Positions 43,773 through 52,798 of a DNA stretch of 64,000 nucleotides are shown piece by piece (position 1 is the first letter of the stretch; each line of letters starts with the position of its first letter). Source of the stretch: Oscillospiraceae bacterium. GTDB taxonomy: Bacteria; Bacillota; Clostridia; Oscillospirales; Oscillospiraceae. The notes beneath the pieces were generated by a model. The model saw only the letters and a list, made by a program, of their open reading frames with translations. It was not told the DNA's origin and searched no databases. The position numbers and the translations under genes are program-made. Location of the stretch: positions 29,551 to 93,550 of the forward strand of contig JAFTMI010000026.1 of NCBI GenBank assembly GCA_017452505.1, written 5' to 3'.

Positions 43773-43821
43773 ACAGTGAGTATTTTCGTACCTTTTCCGG
43801 ATGGGTATTGGTATTTTCTGT

Positions 43822-43857
43822 TTGGATCGCTTGACGAGAGCGATCCAATTTTTATTT
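43822..43857 (+). terminator. Riboswitch-controlled terminator (expression platform)
   Basis: Ten-base stem TTGGATCGCT/AGCGATCCAA, seven-base loop, then TTTTTATTT. The P1 3' strand (AGCG-CT-ATC, 43760-43768) can pair with GATCGCT of the left arm, giving a mutually exclusive antiterminator. Confidence 0.88.
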
Positions 43858-43903
43858 GGGCAAAGCCCGGAAATACCAAACCAAAATGGAAAGGAAAATT
43901 GTT

Positions 43904-44842
43904 ATGAGAAGAATTGTGAATTTGAGTGTCCTGCTGTTGCTTGTGTGCGCAATGTTGTTTGCCGCTTGTGATGCAAAGCGGAATGCGGGTAAGATCAATG
44001 CAGATGATTACCTGTCCGGTGTTCCTAAGGTCGAGAATCTGACCGAAATGGATACAAGCAAGATCATTGGCCTTGAAGACGGTGTTCTGACTGTTGGTAT
44101 GGAATGCGCCTACGCGCCTTACAACTGGACACAGACCGATGACAGCTACGGTGCTGTTCCTATCTCCAATGTGGCCGGTTCCTATGCCAATGGCTACGAT
44201 GTAATGATCGCAAAGCGTATTTGCGAAACCTATGGTTGGGAGTTGGAGATCGTTTCCTCTGCGTGGGATTCTTTGACACCCGCGGTCCAGTCCAAGACCA
44301 TGGATGCCAACATTGCCGGTCAGTCTATGACCGCAGACCGTATGGATGAGGTCAATATGGCTGGCCCTTACTACTATGCCACCATCGTATGCCTGACCAC
44401 CAAGGATAGCCCCTATGCTGCAGCTAAGTCCATTGCTGACCTGGCCGGTGGCAAGTGTACTTCTCAGAGCGGCACTATCTGGTATGAATCCTGCTTGCCG
44501 CAGATCAAGAATGCTGAGCTGATTGCGCCTGCAGAAACTGCAAATGCAATGATCATGCAGCTGCAGACCCGTACGGTTGACTTCGTCTGCACAGATCTGC
44601 CTACAGCCAAGGGTGCAGTTGCAAAGGATGATAACCTGGTTATTCTTGATTTCTCCGGCACTACAGGTGATTTCCAGTTTGCCAATGAACAGGAGCGTGC
44701 TGAGAATGTAAATATCGGCATCTCTGTACTGAAGGGCAATGAGGAATTGACCAACGCCGTCAACCGGGCACTGTCTATCCTGGATGAAGAAGACTTCAAC
44801 GCGCTGATGGACTATGCCATTGCTATTCAGCCGGAGCTGTAA
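43904..44842 (+). CDS. Amino-acid ABC transporter substrate-binding lipoprotein, predicted lysine
   Basis: 312 residues, family-3 solute-binding protein. The lipoprotein signal is MRRIVNLSVLLLLVCAMLFA with lipobox FAAC. LTVGMECAYAPYNWTQ is the typical first-strand ligand motif and DSLTPAVQSKTMDANIAGQS-type sequence follows. Start at 43904; an upstream in-frame ATG has no ribosome site or signal. The lysine riboswitch in front gives the ligand. It delivers the amino acid to the permease. Confidence 0.9.
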   Translation: MRRIVNLSVLLLLVCAMLFAACDAKRNAGKINADDYLSGVPKVENLTEMDTSKIIGLEDGVLTVGMECAYAPYNWTQTDDSYGAVPISNVAGSYANGYDVMIAKRICETYGWELEIVSSAWDSLTPAVQSKTMDANIAGQSMTADRMDEVNMAGPYYYATIVCLTTKDSPYAAAKSIADLAGGKCTSQSGTIWYESCLPQIKNAELIAPAETANAMIMQLQTRTVDFVCTDLPTAKGAVAKDDNLVILDFSGTTGDFQFANEQERAENVNIGISVLKGNEELTNAVNRALSILDEEDFNALMDYAIAIQPEL

Positions 44843-44843
44843 G

Positions 44844-45719
44844 ATGGATATGCTTTTAAAATTGGTCCAGGATATGGGCCGGCTATGGAGCAAATACGGC
44901 GGAATGTATATGCGGGGCGTTGGCAGCACACTGGTGCTTGCTTTGATTGCCACTTTGCTTGGCTGTGTCATCGGCTTTGTTTGCGGTGTGTTGAATACCA
45001 TTCCCTATACATCCCGTGATCCGCTGCCTAAGCGGTTTGTCTTGAGGGCAATTCGCGTGCTGGTGCGAGCATATGTGGAGGTGTTCCGGGGGACGCCTAT
45101 GGTGCTGCAAGCGGTATTTATTTACTACGGACTGCCTTATTTTACCCACAACGCTTTGCGCTTTGAAAGTGTCTGGACAGCGGCAATTCTAATCGTTTCC
45201 ATCAATACCGGTGCCTATATGGCAGAATCTGTCCGAGGTGGCATTATTTCCATTGACCCCGGCCAAACCGAAGGCGCTAAGGCCATTGGTATGACCCATC
45301 TGCAGACGATGCTTAGGGTGATCCTGCCCCAGGCTTTGCGCAACATCATGCCGCAGATCGGCAATAATTTCATCATCAATGTGAAGGACACTTCTGTGAT
45401 GTTCATTATCAGCTTTACAGAGCTGTTTGCTGCCCACCGGTACATTGTTGGCGTAAATAATATGTATTTTCCCTCGGCAGCCATTGAGATGGTTGCGTAC
45501 CTGACAATGACCTTGGCGGCATCAATACTGCTGCGTTGGGTAGAGCGGTGGCTGGATGGCCCGGATAACTACCAAATGGTGCAGGAGGATCCATTGGTGA
45601 TGACAGCTGGAACCTACAGCCATCCCAAGCGGGGCAGCAATTATGATGAGCAGAGTAAAGAGTTTCGGGATCGTGTCAAACAGAGCTTGAAATTCGGAAG
45701 AAACAGGGGAGGGCGATAA
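44844..45719 (+). CDS. Amino-acid ABC transporter permease
   Basis: 291 residues, HisMQ family. The N-terminal segment [40 protein letters not shown] and the ATPase-contact loop [21 protein letters not shown] are all typical. The C-terminal tail of about 60 residues after the last helix is longer than usual and hydrophilic. Starts two bases after the binding-protein stop. Confidence 0.92.
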   Translation: MDMLLKLVQDMGRLWSKYGGMYMRGVGSTLVLALIATLLGCVIGFVCGVLNTIPYTSRDPLPKRFVLRAIRVLVRAYVEVFRGTPMVLQAVFIYYGLPYFTHNALRFESVWTAAILIVSINTGAYMAESVRGGIISIDPGQTEGAKAIGMTHLQTMLRVILPQALRNIMPQIGNNFIINVKDTSVMFIISFTELFAAHRYIVGVNNMYFPSAAIEMVAYLTMTLAASILLRWVERWLDGPDNYQMVQEDPLVMTAGTYSHPKRGSNYDEQSKEFRDRVKQSLKFGRNRGGR

Positions 45720-45720
45720 T

Positions 45721-46461
45721 ATGAGTGAGATGCTTTTGGATATTCGCCACCTGTCCAAGTCTTTTGGCTCCCATGAAGTGTTGCGGGATATCGATTTTAC
45801 TGTTGCAAAAGGTGAGGTTATTTCGGTTATCGGCGCATCCGGTTCAGGAAAATCCACACTTTTGCGGTGTATTAACCTGCTGGAAACCCCAAATTCCGGA
45901 GAAATTTTGTACCGCGGTCAGAATGTGCTGGGTGGAAGCATGAAGCCCCATACATACCGCGCCCATGTCGGTATGGTGTTCCAATCCTTTAACCTGTTCC
46001 ACAATATGACCGTGTTGGAAAACTGTATTGTCGGTCAGCAGCAAGTGCTGAAAAGATCAAAGGAGGAAGCCCGGGAGGTGGCGATGGACTACCTTGAGAA
46101 GGTAGGAATGACGCCTTATATTCATGCAAAACCCCGGCAACTTTCCGGTGGTCAGAAGCAGCGGGTAGCCATTGCCAGAGCCCTGGCAATGAATCCGGAG
46201 GTACTGCTGTTTGATGAACCAACCTCAGCCTTGGATCCGGAAATGGTGGGTGAGGTGCTGAGCGTAATGCAGGATCTTGCCCGGGAGGGTATGACCATGT
46301 TGGTGGTTACCCATGAGATGGCCTTTGCCCGGGATGTGAGCAGCCGTGTAGTATATATGAATGAAGGTGTCATTTGCGAACAGGGTACACCGGCAGAAAT
46401 TTTTGGTAATCCGCAAAGAAAAGAAACCCAGGACTTTCTTTCTCGTTTTAGAAATGTGTAA
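45721..46461 (+). CDS. Amino-acid ABC transporter ATP-binding protein
   Basis: 246 residues, GlnQ/HisP type. Walker [11 protein letters not shown]-loop MVFQSFNLF, signature [15 protein letters not shown], Walker [16 protein letters not shown] and H-loop VVTHEMAFA, all intact. Completes the importer; the single ATPase gene probably works as a homodimer with a homodimeric permease. Confidence 0.95.
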   Translation: MSEMLLDIRHLSKSFGSHEVLRDIDFTVAKGEVISVIGASGSGKSTLLRCINLLETPNSGEILYRGQNVLGGSMKPHTYRAHVGMVFQSFNLFHNMTVLENCIVGQQQVLKRSKEEAREVAMDYLEKVGMTPYIHAKPRQLSGGQKQRVAIARALAMNPEVLLFDEPTSALDPEMVGEVLSVMQDLAREGMTMLVVTHEMAFARDVSSRVVYMNEGVICEQGTPAEIFGNPQRKETQDFLSRFRNV

Positions 46462-46462
46462 G

Positions 46463-46503
46463 AAAAAGGAACCACCGGGAAAACCGGTGGTTCCTAATTT
46501 TTA
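46463..46503. terminator. Terminator after the lysine importer, also facing glnN
   Basis: Twelve-base stem AGGAACCACCGG/CCGGTGGTTCCT, loop GAAAA, with A and T runs on both sides. Confidence 0.9.
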
Positions 46504-48585
46504 ATAGAACAGCAGATCAGAGTAGGTGGGATACGGCCAGTAGCTCTTGTCAGTAAGGCTTTCCAATATGTCAGCCTGCTCACGGAGGTTTTGCATATCT
46601 GTTACAATGGTATCGTGGTAGTAATTCACGATATCCTCCTTGCCTTCCGGAATGTGCTCCAGATCCTCACGGAGCTTCTCACAGCACAGGTACAGCTTAT
46701 CCGTAGTATCGGAAAGCTTTCTTGCAATGGAATCTTCGGCCTTGCAGGGAATACGCAATTCCTTCTTGGTGAGGATTCCTTGGCACAGGTCCTTGGCATA
46801 ACGGACCGCAGCCGGCAATATCTGATGGAGTGTCATATCCAGGCAGGTCTTTGCTTCAATGTTAATGATTTTGCGATAAGCGTCCAGATAGATCTCGTAT
46901 CTTGCCCGGAATTCATCTTCTGTATAAATGCCATGGCTGGTGACTAGATCGATGTTCTTCTGGCTAATGTAAGTGGGTAGGCACTGGGCGGTGGAGGGAT
47001 AGTTACTCAGACCACGGCGGGCTGCCTCTTCTTTCCATTCCTCGCTGTATCCGTTGCCGCCGAAGATGATCCGCTGATGCTCTGTAAAGGTGCGGCAGAC
47101 CAGCTTTTGCAGGGCGGAGTCGAAGTCGTCAGCTTGCTCCAGCTCATCGGCAAATTTACCCAATTCCTCAGCCATAATGGTGTTCAGAGCAATGTTAGGG
47201 CCTGCAATGGACAGGGAAGAGCCCAGCATACGGAACTCGAACTTATTACCGGTGAAAGCCAAGGGAGAGGTGCGGTTCCGGTCGGTGGTGTCTTTGGGAA
47301 TAGAGGGTAGAACGTCCACACCGATTCGCATAACACTCTTCTCGGGATCGGTATAGTTGGTGCCGTTGATGATGGAGTTTACAACAGCATTCAGCTCGTC
47401 ACCCAGGAAGATGGAAATGATAGCGGGGGGAGCTTCGTGAGAACCCAAACGGTGATCGTTACCGGCGGACGCTACCGTGCAGCGCAGGAAGTCCTGGTAC
47501 TCGTCAATGCCCTTGATAAAGGCCGCCAGGAACACCAGGAAGCGGGCGTTTTGCCGGGGGGTCTTACCGGGGCTAAACAGGTTGTGACCGGTGTCGGTGG
47601 CTAAAGACCAGTTGTTGTGCTTACCGGAGCCATTCACACCAGCAAAAGGCTTTTCGTGCAACAAGCACACTAAATTATGTTTGGCAGCGCACTTTTTCAT
47701 CACCATCATGATCAGCTGGTTGGCATCGCAGGCGCTGTTTGCATCGGTGTAAATGGGCGCGATCTCGTGCTGACAGGGAGCGGTTTCGTTGTGCTTGGTC
47801 TTGGACAGAATGCCCAGCCGCCAAAGCTGCTCATCCAGGTCGCGCATAAACTTGGAAACCCGAGTGCGGATGGTGCCGAAATAATGGTCATCCAATTCCT
47901 GCCCCTTGGGGGGCAGCGCGCCAAAGAGGGTTCGACCGGTCAGTCGCAGGTCTTCTCTTTGGGCATACATATCCTTAGGCAACAGGAAATACTCCTGCTC
48001 AGCACCTACGCAGGTCACTATACGCTTGGTCTCGGTGTCACCAAAAAGCCGCATAATGCGCATAGCTTCTCTGGAAACTTCGTCAATGGAGCGGAGCAGC
48101 GGGGTCTTCATATCCAACGCCGCGCCGGTAAAAGAGAAGAAGCAGGTGGGAATGTACAGACTGCCGTCTTTCACAAAAGCGAAGGCAGTGGGATCCCATG
48201 CCGTATAGCCTCTTGCCTCAAAGGTAGCCCGCAGACCGCCGGAGGGGAAAGAGGAGGCATCCGGTTCACCGCGAACCAAAGATTTGCCGTTAAATTCCAT
48301 TATTATCCGACCGTCATCAGTGGGCGCGATAAAAGAATCGTGCTTTTCGGCGGTGATGCCGGTCATAGGCTGGAACCAGTGGGTGTAGTGGGTTGCGCCC
48401 TTTTCAATGGCCCAATCCTTCATTGCCTCGGCAATCTCGTTGGCAACAGACAGCTCCAGAGGGGTGCTGTTTTGGATGCATTGCTTCCAGGCATTATATA
48501 TATCCGGGTGAAGGCGTTGCTTCATCACGGCCTCATTAAAAACGTCGCTGGCAAAAATCTCAGGAACATTCAGATTGTGACTCAT
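46501..48585 (-). CDS. glnN: Type III glutamine synthetase
   Basis: 694 residues, the large dodecameric GSIII. It makes glutamine from glutamate, ammonium and ATP. The N-terminal extension with THYTHWFQPMTGITAEKHDSF, ATFEARGYTAWDPT, catalytic-region GAEQEYFLL, HEIAPIYTDAN, and GVNGSGKHNNWSL are family markers. GSIII is usual in gut Clostridia and Bacteroides. Good ribosome site AAAGGATG. Own promoter. Confidence 0.96.
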   Translation of the reverse strand: MSHNLNVPEIFASDVFNEAVMKQRLHPDIYNAWKQCIQNSTPLELSVANEIAEAMKDWAIEKGATHYTHWFQPMTGITAEKHDSFIAPTDDGRIIMEFNGKSLVRGEPDASSFPSGGLRATFEARGYTAWDPTAFAFVKDGSLYIPTCFFSFTGAALDMKTPLLRSIDEVSREAMRIMRLFGDTETKRIVTCVGAEQEYFLLPKDMYAQREDLRLTGRTLFGALPPKGQELDDHYFGTIRTRVSKFMRDLDEQLWRLGILSKTKHNETAPCQHEIAPIYTDANSACDANQLIMMVMKKCAAKHNLVCLLHEKPFAGVNGSGKHNNWSLATDTGHNLFSPGKTPRQNARFLVFLAAFIKGIDEYQDFLRCTVASAGNDHRLGSHEAPPAIISIFLGDELNAVVNSIINGTNYTDPEKSVMRIGVDVLPSIPKDTTDRNRTSPLAFTGNKFEFRMLGSSLSIAGPNIALNTIMAEELGKFADELEQADDFDSALQKLVCRTFTEHQRIIFGGNGYSEEWKEEAARRGLSNYPSTAQCLPTYISQKNIDLVTSHGIYTEDEFRARYEIYLDAYRKIINIEAKTCLDMTLHQILPAAVRYAKDLCQGILTKKELRIPCKAEDSIARKLSDTTDKLYLCCEKLREDLEHIPEGKEDIVNYYHDTIVTDMQNLREQADILESLTDKSYWPYPTYSDLLFY

Positions 48586-48621
48586 TTTTGGCGCATCCTT
48601 TCAAATTGATACTTACAATAA

Positions 48622-48650
48622 ATTTTATTCTAAATTCTGTAAAATTGCAA
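48622..48650 (-). promoter_or_regulatory. Promoter of glnN
   Basis: Minus strand TTGCAA (48645-48650), 17-base spacer, TAAAAT (48622-48627). Confidence 0.78.
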
Positions 48651-48741
48651 GGGATAAATGTGTATAAATTTAAAGCTGAACAGTAAATTCCCTTGTTCAA
48701 TGAATACAAATTGGGGAAAATGAAATTTTCTTTCTCACAGC

Positions 48742-48770
48742 TTGCAATTTTGGCGAAAAAGGTGTATAGT
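48742..48770 (+). promoter_or_regulatory. Promoter of the aminotransferase gene
   Basis: TTGCAA (48742-48747), 17-base spacer, TATAGT (48765-48770). Confidence 0.78.
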
Positions 48771-48807
48771 ATTCTCTATATAAATAGTTGTAAAAGGAGA
48801 GATAATT

Positions 48808-50079
48808 ATGTCGTACATAACCATGACAAAGGACGAGTTGCAGAAGGAATATGCGCTGCAAACAGAGCGTTTTGATGCTTGCAAGGCGCAGAACTTGAAG
48901 CTGAATATGGCCCGGGGTAAGCCCGGTGCTGATCAGTTGGACTTGATCAGTGATATGCTGGGTTGTTTTGTTGACCCCAAAGAGTGCTTTACTGACGGTA
49001 TTGACGCCAGAAACTACGGTGAATTGGCAGGCCTGCCTGTTGCCCGTGCTTATTGGGCAGATGTGCTGGGCTGTAAGGCTTCCCAGACCTTCCTGGGTGG
49101 TTCTTCCAGCTTGACCTTGATGCATGATGTGATCGCAAAGGCTTTTTCTCACGGCCTGCTCCACAGCGAGCGTCCCTGGTGCAAAGAGGAAGTTGTAAAG
49201 TTCCTTTGTCCCAGCCCCGGCTATGACCGTCATTTCCGTATTACCGAGTTCTTTGGCGCAGAGCTGATCACTGTACCTATGACTGCTACCGGCCCTGATA
49301 TGGATGTGGTGGAGGATTTGGTAAAAGATCCCCAGGTCAAGGGCATTTGGTGTGTGCCCAAGTATTCCAATCCTGATGGCATCATTTACTCCGATGAAAC
49401 CATCCGCCGCTTTGCAAACTTGAAGCCCGCCGCTCCCGACTTTACCATTATGTGGGATAACGCTTACTGCGTCCACGAGTTTGACGGTGAGTTTGTGCCT
49501 TTTGCAGATATCATCTCTCTGTGCGAAGAGGCTGGTAACCCGGATATGGTCTTTGAGTTTGCATCGACCTCCAAAATCACTTTCCCCGGCGCCGGTATTT
49601 CCGTAATGGCATCTTCCGAAGCCAATATTGCTTATTTCACCAAGATGTTTGGTGTGCAGATGATCTCTCACGATAAGATCAACCAGCTGCGCCATGTGAA
49701 ATATTTGAAGGATAAGGCCCATACCCTGGAAATTATGAAGAAGCACGCATCCGTTTTGGGTCCGAAGTTCCGCGCTGTGGCTGAAATCCTGGATAAGGAG
49801 ATCACGCCCTGCGGCTTTGCCAACTGGAATACTCCCAAGGGCGGCTACTTTGTAAGTCTGAATACTATGGAAGGCACTGCTACCCGCGCTTTGACCCTGT
49901 GCGCGGAGGCCGGTGTGGTTATGACCCCTGCGGGCGCAACCTTCCCATATGGCAAAGAGCCTGCTGACAGCAATATCCGTATTGCGCCCAGCCTGCCTCC
50001 TGTTGCAGAACTGGAGAAGGCAATGGAAGTGTTCTGCATCTGCTTGAAGATTGCAGCTTTGGAAAAACTGCTGAAGTAA
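48808..50079 (+). CDS. Aspartate aminotransferase-type class I PLP enzyme (PF12897)
   Basis: 423 residues. Matches the group of long aspartate aminotransferases related to class Ic: LNMARGKPGADQLDL near residue 32, TFLGGSSSLTLMHDVI, VPKYSNPDGIIYSDETI, MWDNAYCVHEF and the PLP lysine in FASTSKITFPGAGISVMASS. It probably converts oxaloacetate and glutamate to aspartate and 2-oxoglutarate. Followed after ten bases by the LUD gene. Confidence 0.88.
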   Translation: MSYITMTKDELQKEYALQTERFDACKAQNLKLNMARGKPGADQLDLISDMLGCFVDPKECFTDGIDARNYGELAGLPVARAYWADVLGCKASQTFLGGSSSLTLMHDVIAKAFSHGLLHSERPWCKEEVVKFLCPSPGYDRHFRITEFFGAELITVPMTATGPDMDVVEDLVKDPQVKGIWCVPKYSNPDGIIYSDETIRRFANLKPAAPDFTIMWDNAYCVHEFDGEFVPFADIISLCEEAGNPDMVFEFASTSKITFPGAGISVMASSEANIAYFTKMFGVQMISHDKINQLRHVKYLKDKAHTLEIMKKHASVLGPKFRAVAEILDKEITPCGFANWNTPKGGYFVSLNTMEGTATRALTLCAEAGVVMTPAGATFPYGKEPADSNIRIAPSLPPVAELEKAMEVFCICLKIAALEKLLK

Positions 50080-50089
50080 GGAGTTCCCT

Positions 50090-50728
50090 ATGGAAACTGC
50101 TAAGAAGCTGTATTACAGCAAACGTGGCGAAGTTCTGGTTAAAAACTTGAATAAACGCCATTTTGACGCTGTGTACTGCGATACAAAAGAGGATGCCCTA
50201 AAGCAAGCCATTGCCTGGATCCCAGAAGGATCTACCGTTGGTTGGGGCGGTGCTACCTCTGCCCAGCAAATCGGTTTGATGGCAGCACTGAATGCAGGTA
50301 ACTATCAGACGCTTGATCGTGATCAATGTGAAACCGCCCAGGAGCGTGAGAAGATCGCAAGGGATTGCCTTTCTGCGGATGTATTTATCACCGGAGCTAA
50401 TGCACTCAGTATGGATGGCCAAATGGTGAATATTGACGGTAACGGCAACAGAGTTGCAGCCATCATCTATGGTCCTGGTTCTGTGGTAGTGATTGCCGGT
50501 TTGAACAAGGTAACTGACGATCTTGAAAGCGCAATCACCCGGGCAAGAACTGTGGCAGCGCCTATCAATCAGCAGCGCTTTGGATTAAACAATCCCTGTA
50601 CCGTTACTGGCACTTGCGCTGATTGTAAGTCCGAAACCTGTATTTGCAACCATATTGTCGTTACCCGCCATTGTCGCCCTGCTGGTCGGATCAAGTTTAT
50701 CCTGGTGGGTGAGGAGCTGGGATTCTAA
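50090..50728 (+). CDS. LUD domain protein (LutC/DUF162 family)
   Basis: 212 residues. The LUD core includes VGWGGATSAQQIGLMAALNAG, FITGANALSMDGQMVNIDGNGNR-type sequence (100-122) and VIAGLNKVTDDLESAI. A Cys-rich C-terminal patch CTVTGTCADCKSETCIC may bind metal or FeS. The LutABC lactate system is not complete here; stand-alone members of this kind are common in Clostridia and of unknown function. Ends six bases before the kamA -35. Confidence 0.87.
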   Translation: METAKKLYYSKRGEVLVKNLNKRHFDAVYCDTKEDALKQAIAWIPEGSTVGWGGATSAQQIGLMAALNAGNYQTLDRDQCETAQEREKIARDCLSADVFITGANALSMDGQMVNIDGNGNRVAAIIYGPGSVVVIAGLNKVTDDLESAITRARTVAAPINQQRFGLNNPCTVTGTCADCKSETCICNHIVVTRHCRPAGRIKFILVGEELGF

Positions 50729-50733
50729 ACTAC

Positions 50734-50762
50734 TTGACTTTAGGTGCATAATCCCGTATCAT
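50734..50762 (+). promoter_or_regulatory. Promoter of kamA
   Basis: TTGACT (50734-50739), 17-base spacer, TATCAT (50757-50762). Confidence 0.75.
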
Positions 50763-50796
50763 TTTAGTGAAAGATTTAGCCTTGGAGGAGCCAATT

Positions 50797-52041
50797 ATGA
50801 TAACGCCCAACGGCTTGTTTGCGGATGTCCCTGCCGAGCAGTGGAACGACTGGACCTGGCAGGCAAAGAACCGCATTACCACATTGCAAGACCTGAAAAA
50901 ATATATTACACTTACCCCGGAGGAGGAGCAAGGTATCGAAAAATGCCTTGCGACCTTCCGTATGGCAGTGACCCCATATTATCTGTCCCTTATGGATTTG
51001 AATGATCCTGAGGATCCTATCCGTAAGCAAGCGATTCCTTCTGCGGATGAACTGTACTTTGCGCCGGAAGAGTCTGCGGATTCCCTCCACGAAGATACGG
51101 ACTCTCCTGTTAAGGGTTTGACCCACCGCTATCCGGACAGAGTACTGTTTCTGCTCACTGACCGCTGCGCATCCTATTGCCGCCATTGTACCCGGCGCCG
51201 TTTGGTGGGTCAGACGGATAATTCTATGCCCAAGGAACAGATCGACGCCTGCATCGAGTATATCCGCAACCATCCCGAGGTTCGTGATGTTCTGCTTTCC
51301 GGCGGCGATGTGTTTATGCAGAGCGATGAGATGTTGGAGTATGTGATTTCTTCTCTGCGGGAGATCCCCCATGTAGAGATCATCCGACTGGGTACTCGCG
51401 TCCCGGTGGTGATGCCCCAACGTATTACCCAGGACCTCTGTGATATGCTGAAGAAGTATCATCCCATTTGGGTCAATGTCCACTTCAATCACCCCAATGA
51501 GATCACCCCTGAGTCGGCTGCAGCCTGCGCAAAGCTTGCCGATGCAGGCATTCCTTTGGGTAATCAAAGTGTCCTTTTGGCCGGTGTGAACGACTGTGTC
51601 CATGTGATGCGGAAGCTGGTCAACGATTTGGTAAAGATCCGTGTGCGTCCTTATTACATCTATGTTTGCGACCTGAGCCTGGGCCTGTCCCACTTCCGTA
51701 CCCCTGTCAGCAAGGGTATTGAGATCATCGAGGGCCTCCGTGGCCACACCAGCGGGTACTGCATTCCCACCTTCGTGGTGGATGCCCCAGGCGGTGGCGG
51801 TAAAGTGCCTGTAATGCCGAACTATGTTCTCAGCCAAACACCCCGTAAGGTGATCCTTCGGAACTTTGAGGGCGTGATCACGACCTTCACCGAGCCGGAG
51901 CACTACGAATCCAAGTGTAATTGCCCCGTATGCAGAGGAGAAAAAGAGAATATCCTCACCGGTGTAGCAGCGTTAGAACAGGGTAAAGCCCTAAGCTTTG
52001 AGCCTGCTGACCTGCCTCGCAAGAAGCGTTTCCAAAAGTAA
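50797..52041 (+). CDS. kamA: Lysine 2,3-aminomutase
   Basis: 414 residues, radical SAM and PLP enzyme converting L-lysine to beta-lysine. FeS cysteines 124/128/131 in CASYCRHCTRRR, PLP Lys336 in PGGGGKVP. Asp292 (CDLS) and Asp329 (VVDAP) are at the positions that bind the lysine side-chain amine in the Clostridium subterminale enzyme (numbered one higher there); glutamate mutases carry Lys and Asn, so lysine is favoured. Start 50797 follows TTGGAGGAG. Neither the rest of the lysine-fermentation genes nor ablB is in the window. Confidence 0.92.
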   Translation: MITPNGLFADVPAEQWNDWTWQAKNRITTLQDLKKYITLTPEEEQGIEKCLATFRMAVTPYYLSLMDLNDPEDPIRKQAIPSADELYFAPEESADSLHEDTDSPVKGLTHRYPDRVLFLLTDRCASYCRHCTRRRLVGQTDNSMPKEQIDACIEYIRNHPEVRDVLLSGGDVFMQSDEMLEYVISSLREIPHVEIIRLGTRVPVVMPQRITQDLCDMLKKYHPIWVNVHFNHPNEITPESAAACAKLADAGIPLGNQSVLLAGVNDCVHVMRKLVNDLVKIRVRPYYIYVCDLSLGLSHFRTPVSKGIEIIEGLRGHTSGYCIPTFVVDAPGGGGKVPVMPNYVLSQTPRKVILRNFEGVITTFTEPEHYESKCNCPVCRGEKENILTGVAALEQGKALSFEPADLPRKKRFQK

Positions 52042-52049
52042 TAAATAGT

Positions 52050-52080
52050 AAGAGCCACCCACAGGGTGGCTCTTTTTGTT
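52050..52080. terminator. Bidirectional terminator, kamA versus gatD
   Basis: AGAGCCACCC-ACA-GGGTGGCTCT followed by a T-run. Confidence 0.9.
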
Positions 52081-52798
52081 ATTTTTTCGGTTTTTCGTTT
52101 ATGAATTTTAAGGTGGCATCAAAGGAGGCTTTGGCAACAGGGTAGCAGCCCTCTGCGGAAATCTCCACACCCTTAGTCCGCATAATACCCTTTAAGATAT
52201 ATTCGCCAAACCAGGGATTTTTCACAAATAACGGGCCTAAGCAGTTGGTATAAATCAGGTTTTTATACCTTGCGCCCTCAGCCCCGGTGTTATTATTGCC
52301 CATGCCATAAACCGTTGTGCCCAGAGGTTGCTTGGCATCCACATCAGCCATTTGAATCTGAGAGCCGGCAAGTTCCATGTCGGTATCATTTAGTCTGAAG
52401 TGCAGGTCATCGCCCCACACATACTTCCGCTCCGTGGCATCCATATCCAAATAGCCCAAGCCGTTAATAACGCTGTCGTCTTCCCGGGTGATGGTTTTGC
52501 CGAACATCAAACCGGTTGTTCCCAATACCAACACATAGCCGTCCTTTTCCAGATATTCACCAAAGGCACTTGCTTGCAGAGCAGGGATCAAATGCCGGAA
52601 CATTGCAATTTCACCGGGCAGGAAGATTAGCAGATCCAATTCTTCAAAGGGAATAGGATCGTCAAAATCCTCAATGCGCTTGACTTGGATTTCTATGCCA
52701 AGCTGCTTGCCGATGGCCACAAGAGCCTGCACACTGCCTCGTTCGCCGTGGAGATTTAACAGGTTGGGGTACATCCAGCCAACAGTGATTTTATCCAT
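52079..52798 (-). CDS. gatD: GatD-like glutamine amidotransferase subunit lacking catalytic Cys and His
   Basis: 239 residues, CobB/CobQ-like class I amidotransferase fold, partner of MurT. N-terminus TVGWMYPNLLNLHGERGSVQAL is typical. In active GatD the nucleophile lies in an ICG-type turn; here the turn is VLVLGTTGLMFG with Gly in place of Cys. The GSYFHGP-type motif carrying the catalytic His reads YTNCLGP, without His; the GFENHxG motif reads LAGSQIQMA. YGMGNNNTGAEGARYKN is kept. If so the protein cannot hydrolyse glutamine itself. It overlaps murT by eight bases, keeping the pair together. Confidence 0.85.
   Translation of the reverse strand: MDKITVGWMYPNLLNLHGERGSVQALVAIGKQLGIEIQVKRIEDFDDPIPFEELDLLIFLPGEIAMFRHLIPALQASAFGEYLEKDGYVLVLGTTGLMFGKTITREDDSVINGLGYLDMDATERKYVWGDDLHFRLNDTDMELAGSQIQMADVDAKQPLGTTVYGMGNNNTGAEGARYKNLIYTNCLGPLFVKNPWFGEYILKGIMRTKGVEISAEGCYPVAKASFDATLKFINEKPKK

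Noticed and set aside
43742-45001. 419-residue open frame opposite the lysine-binding protein, reaching into the riboswitch
   Set aside because: Antisense shadow; the plus-strand lipoprotein and riboswitch explain the region.
47677-48609. 310-residue open frame opposite glnN
   Set aside because: Antisense shadow of type III glutamine synthetase.
48697-49746. 349-residue open frame opposite the aminotransferase gene
   Set aside because: Antisense shadow of a well-supported gene.
50776-51903. 375-residue open frame opposite kamA
   Set aside because: Antisense shadow; kamA has all its catalytic motifs.
50797-52041. Glutamate 2,3-aminomutase instead of lysine 2,3-aminomutase
   Set aside because: Both lysine-binding aspartates are kept.
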